Positions 6,819-9,191 of a DNA stretch of 9,191 nucleotides are shown piece after piece. The notes beneath the pieces are model-generated. The model searched no databases, had not been told where the DNA came from, and was given only the letters and a program-made list of their open reading frames with translations. This stretch comes from SIG565 sp045656145 (lineage in GTDB: Bacteria > Bacillota > Clostridia > Oscillospirales > Acutalibacteraceae), in contig JAZOQP010000029.1 of NCBI GenBank assembly GCA_045656145.1, forward strand, positions 1 to 9,191, given 5' to 3'. Position 1 is the first letter of the stretch. Every line of letters begins with the position of its first letter. Made by a program: the position numbers and the translations under genes.

Positions 6819-8276
6819 ATGAACATTTACAACTTAGGGAACGACCGAATGCTATGCTGGGATGATTTTCTCATTGATAAAAACGAAAATGTTGAAATCA
6901 AAATGCAAACACCCGTTAGAAAAGGTCCTGCTTTCGAGGCTCGCGAGGGTATTGATGGCGGCGATAACAACTATGCATCTATCATTAAGGTTGAGGATAA
7001 ATACCGCCTTTATTACCGCGCCTGGCGTTGGATTATGCATTCAACCGGTCAATTAGAAAGCCACAAAGCCTGTTATTGTTTATGCGAAAGTACGGATGGC
7101 ATTAATTTTAAAAGAAAATATCTGCACAAGCATGAATATGATGGCAGCACCTATAACAACATTTTCTGCGATGAAAGACAGGATAACCTTGCTATTTGCT
7201 ATGATGAAAATCCGAACTGCAACCCGAATGAAAAATTCAAAGCATTCGGAATGCTTGGAGCAACCCACGAGCTTGGCCATGGTCTTGGCTATTGGGTAAG
7301 TGGCGATGGTATTGATTTTACATTTAAAGGCAAGTTAAACCTCCCCGGCTCATTCGATAGCTATAATATTGCTTTTTGGGATAAAGAAACCGAGCAATAC
7401 TTTATTTACTACCGCGGAGAGCACCGTGTTGATGGTAAAAACGGCACCTTTGATGTTGTTAATAAAGATTTATCCGTTTTCCGCGAAATCAGGGTTGCAA
7501 CAACTAAGGATTTCGAAACCTTTGAAATCTTTGGTCAGTTAGATTACAAGGGCAAAGGCGATGACTTCCAATTCTACACCAATAACATTTTAAAATATCA
7601 TCGCTGCAAAAATATGTTTATAGGCCTCCCCACTCGCTATGTTGACCGCGTTGCCGATATGCAAAACTTTAAAGATATGCCTGATTTTGCACGCCGCGAA
7701 TATAAGATTAAATACACAGGTCGTGGCGGCACCGCCCTTACCGACTGCGGAATTATGACCTCCCGCGATGGTTTCCACTTTGACCGCTGGGATGAGGCAT
7801 TTATAACAGCAGGTGTTGAAAACCACGGCAACTGGTGGTATGGCGACCGCTATTCTGTTTACGGAATCTATGAAACCGAAAGCGAGAAGGATGGCGCGCC
7901 AAACGAACTTTCTTTCTTCATTGGCGAAGACTTTATGAGCCAAAAGGGCGATTTTATTCGCTACACCGTTCGCCTTGATGGATTCTTTAGTTGGAATGCA
8001 AAATATAAAGGTGGCGAAATTTTAACCAAGCCCTTCACATTTGAGGGTAAAGACCTATCGGTTAACTTTGCTACCTCTATTTACGGAAACTTGAATATTA
8101 TAGTTTGCGATGAAGATGGTAATGAACTTAAAGGATACACAAGCAATAATCTCTTTGGAGATAGCGTTGATAGACCCGTTCATTTTGAAAAAGACCTTGC
8201 CGATTTAGAGGGCAAGCCTGTAAGACTTAAATTCAAAATGAGAGACTGCGATTTATATTCTTTCAAATTTAACTAG
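6819..8276 (+). CDS. Glycoside-hydrolase-like beta-propeller protein, paralogue 2
   Basis: The product has 485 residues, is cytoplasmic by lack of a signal peptide, and is clearly homologous over its full length to the preceding gene. It shares IYNLGNDRMLCWDDF (3-17), DENPNC (129-134), FDSYNIAFWD (179-188), YYRGEH (197-202), GIMTSRDGFHFDR (311-323), NWWYGD (338-343), DGFFSWNAKYKGGEILTKPF (387-406) and the terminal RDCDLYSFKFN. The most divergent part is about residues 31-110, the likely site of substrate-specific loops. The segment HELGHGLG (150-157) looks like a zinc-protease signature but is replaced in paralogue 1, so I read it as part of a propeller strand. The gene starts 14 bases after the previous stop codon, with AAGGAG at 6805-6810, so it is almost certainly co-transcribed. 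The linkage reaction and substrate are not evident. Confidence 0.75.
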   Translation: MNIYNLGNDRMLCWDDFLIDKNENVEIKMQTPVRKGPAFEAREGIDGGDNNYASIIKVEDKYRLYYRAWRWIMHSTGQLESHKACYCLCESTDGINFKRKYLHKHEYDGSTYNNIFCDERQDNLAICYDENPNCNPNEKFKAFGMLGATHELGHGLGYWVSGDGIDFTFKGKLNLPGSFDSYNIAFWDKETEQYFIYYRGEHRVDGKNGTFDVVNKDLSVFREIRVATTKDFETFEIFGQLDYKGKGDDFQFYTNNILKYHRCKNMFIGLPTRYVDRVADMQNFKDMPDFARREYKIKYTGRGGTALTDCGIMTSRDGFHFDRWDEAFITAGVENHGNWWYGDRYSVYGIYETESEKDGAPNELSFFIGEDFMSQKGDFIRYTVRLDGFFSWNAKYKGGEILTKPFTFEGKDLSVNFATSIYGNLNIIVCDEDGNELKGYTSNNLFGDSVDRPVHFEKDLADLEGKPVRLKFKMRDCDLYSFKFN

Positions 8277-8300
8277 CATTTTTAAAAGGAGTATATTGTT

Positions 8301-9191
8301 ATGTCAATTTATAATCTTAAAGATAATAGAATGCTTTGTTGGGATGATATGCTTATCGACAAAGCGGAAAACACCGAAATTCGTATGCACAAGCCGACAC
8401 CTCGCGAATTGGCTGTTATTGGCGATGCGCAATGGGATGGCGTACATAACCATTACGCAAGCATTGAAAAGGTTGGCGACCGCTACTATTTCTGGCAGCG
8501 CTGTGAAACTCCTTATTTTAATGAAAACAGTTATGTAGCACATATATTTCCTAACTGCCCTATTGTCTATGCAATTCACGAAAGCCTTGATGGAAAAACC
8601 TTCAAGAAAAAATGGGTAGATAAGCATTTATTTAACGGAAAAATCCACAATAATATTGTACTCGCCGAAAGACTTGATAACTGGGCTGTTTGCTTAGATG
8701 AAAACCCTGATTGCGACCCGAATGAAAAATTTAAGGCATTTGGTATGCTCTCCGCCACTCATGAGTTAGGGCACGGCCTCGGTATGTGGGTAAGCCCTGA
8801 TGGTATTGATTTTACATTCAAAGGTAAATTAAAATTACCAGGCTCGTTCGACTCATTTAACATTGCTTTTTGGGATAAGGATATCCAAAAATACCGCTTA
8901 TATTATAGAGGCGAACACTCTACAGCTCGGGGCGATGAAGATTTTGATGTTGTTAATAAATCAAGATTTATTGTTCGCGAAATCCGCACCGCTACCACAA
9001 CCGACTTTGAAACCTTCGATATTCACGGTGAGATTGACTATGACGAGGGTAAAGAAATAATGCAGCTTTACACAAATAATGTTGTAAAATATCCAAGAGC
9101 TAAAGATATGTTTATTGCTTTACCTGGCAGATACGCTGAGCGTTGGGATAGTAGCGATAACCTTAAAACTATGCCGCTTTCCGAAATGCGT
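8301..9191 (+). CDS. Glycoside-hydrolase-like beta-propeller protein, paralogue 3 (truncated by the window end)
   Basis: An open frame starts at ATG 8301 and runs without a stop to the last base, giving 297 residues of a protein expected to be near 485-490. It is homologous to the two preceding genes: IYNLKDNRMLCWDDMLID (3-20), DENPDC (133-138), HELGHGLGMWVS (154-165), FDSFNIAFWD (183-192), YYRGEH (201-206) and REIRTATTTDFETF (226-239). It is more like paralogue 2 in the middle region. It differs from both at the YYRA position, which reads FWQRCE (64-69), and has a longer insert around 70-90. There is no signal peptide. The ribosome binding site AAAAGGAG ends at 8291, nine bases before the start, and the gap to the previous gene is 24 bases. 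The C-terminal domain lies outside the window. Confidence 0.75.
   Translation, partial: MSIYNLKDNRMLCWDDMLIDKAENTEIRMHKPTPRELAVIGDAQWDGVHNHYASIEKVGDRYYFWQRCETPYFNENSYVAHIFPNCPIVYAIHESLDGKTFKKKWVDKHLFNGKIHNNIVLAERLDNWAVCLDENPDCDPNEKFKAFGMLSATHELGHGLGMWVSPDGIDFTFKGKLKLPGSFDSFNIAFWDKDIQKYRLYYRGEHSTARGDEDFDVVNKSRFIVREIRTATTTDFETFDIHGEIDYDEGKEIMQLYTNNVVKYPRAKDMFIALPGRYAERWDSSDNLKTMPLSEMR

Noticed and set aside
7266..7289. HELGHGLG in paralogue 2 (and the same in paralogue 3, about 8760-8783), matching the HExxHxxG zinc-protease signature
   Set aside because: The motif lies in a propeller strand followed by WVS-x-DGIDFTF. Paralogue 1 has IYGHGLYFYVS at the same place, so the first His and Glu are not conserved, and no other protease feature is visible. 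Probably fortuitous; a structure model or metal analysis could settle it.

Overview
The window looks like chromosomal DNA from a low-GC Gram-positive anaerobe, most likely a gut-type member of the Clostridia. The base composition is AT-rich, ribosome binding sites are strong GGAG/GGAGG types, promoters are sigma-A-like, terminators are Rho-independent, and the glutamine synthetase is of type III. I see no mobile element, CRISPR array, tRNA or rRNA. Family assignments are read by eye from the protein sequences; no search was run.

Left part (about 1-3064), all on the minus strand. Reading in the direction of transcription, the order is an AraC-family regulator (3970-3047) whose terminator overlaps its own stop codon, a small membrane-anchored protein resembling a degenerate LytR-CpsA-Psr (LCP) domain (2981-2367), then type III glutamine synthetase glnN (2303-219). 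glnN has its own promoter in the 63-base gap. Its transcript appears to run about 125 bases past the stop codon, through a relatively GC-rich, repeat-containing stretch, to an 11-bp terminator hairpin at 57-92. That 3' stretch holds a 27-codon open frame of uncertain status.

Right part (about 3971-9191) is an accessory, probably carbohydrate-related locus. The AraC-family gene is transcribed divergently from a plus-strand operon: an MFS-type permease (4123-5310), then three tandem paralogues of one beta-propeller, glycoside-hydrolase-like family (5335-6804, 6819-8276, and 8301 to the window end, truncated). Spacers are 14-24 bases and each gene has a strong ribosome binding site, so one transcript is likely. 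The two divergent promoters overlap at their -10 elements, with phased A-tracts next to them.

A working model, which is inference, is that the AraC-type protein senses a sugar through its cupin domain and controls import of an oligosaccharide by the permease. Three related cytoplasmic enzymes with different N-terminal loops would then process it. The paralogues share an N-terminal signature, an FDSxN..FWD/YYRGEH core and, where visible, a C-terminal beta-rich domain ending in LYSFKFN. The substrate is unknown, and this tandem array is the most interesting thing in the window.
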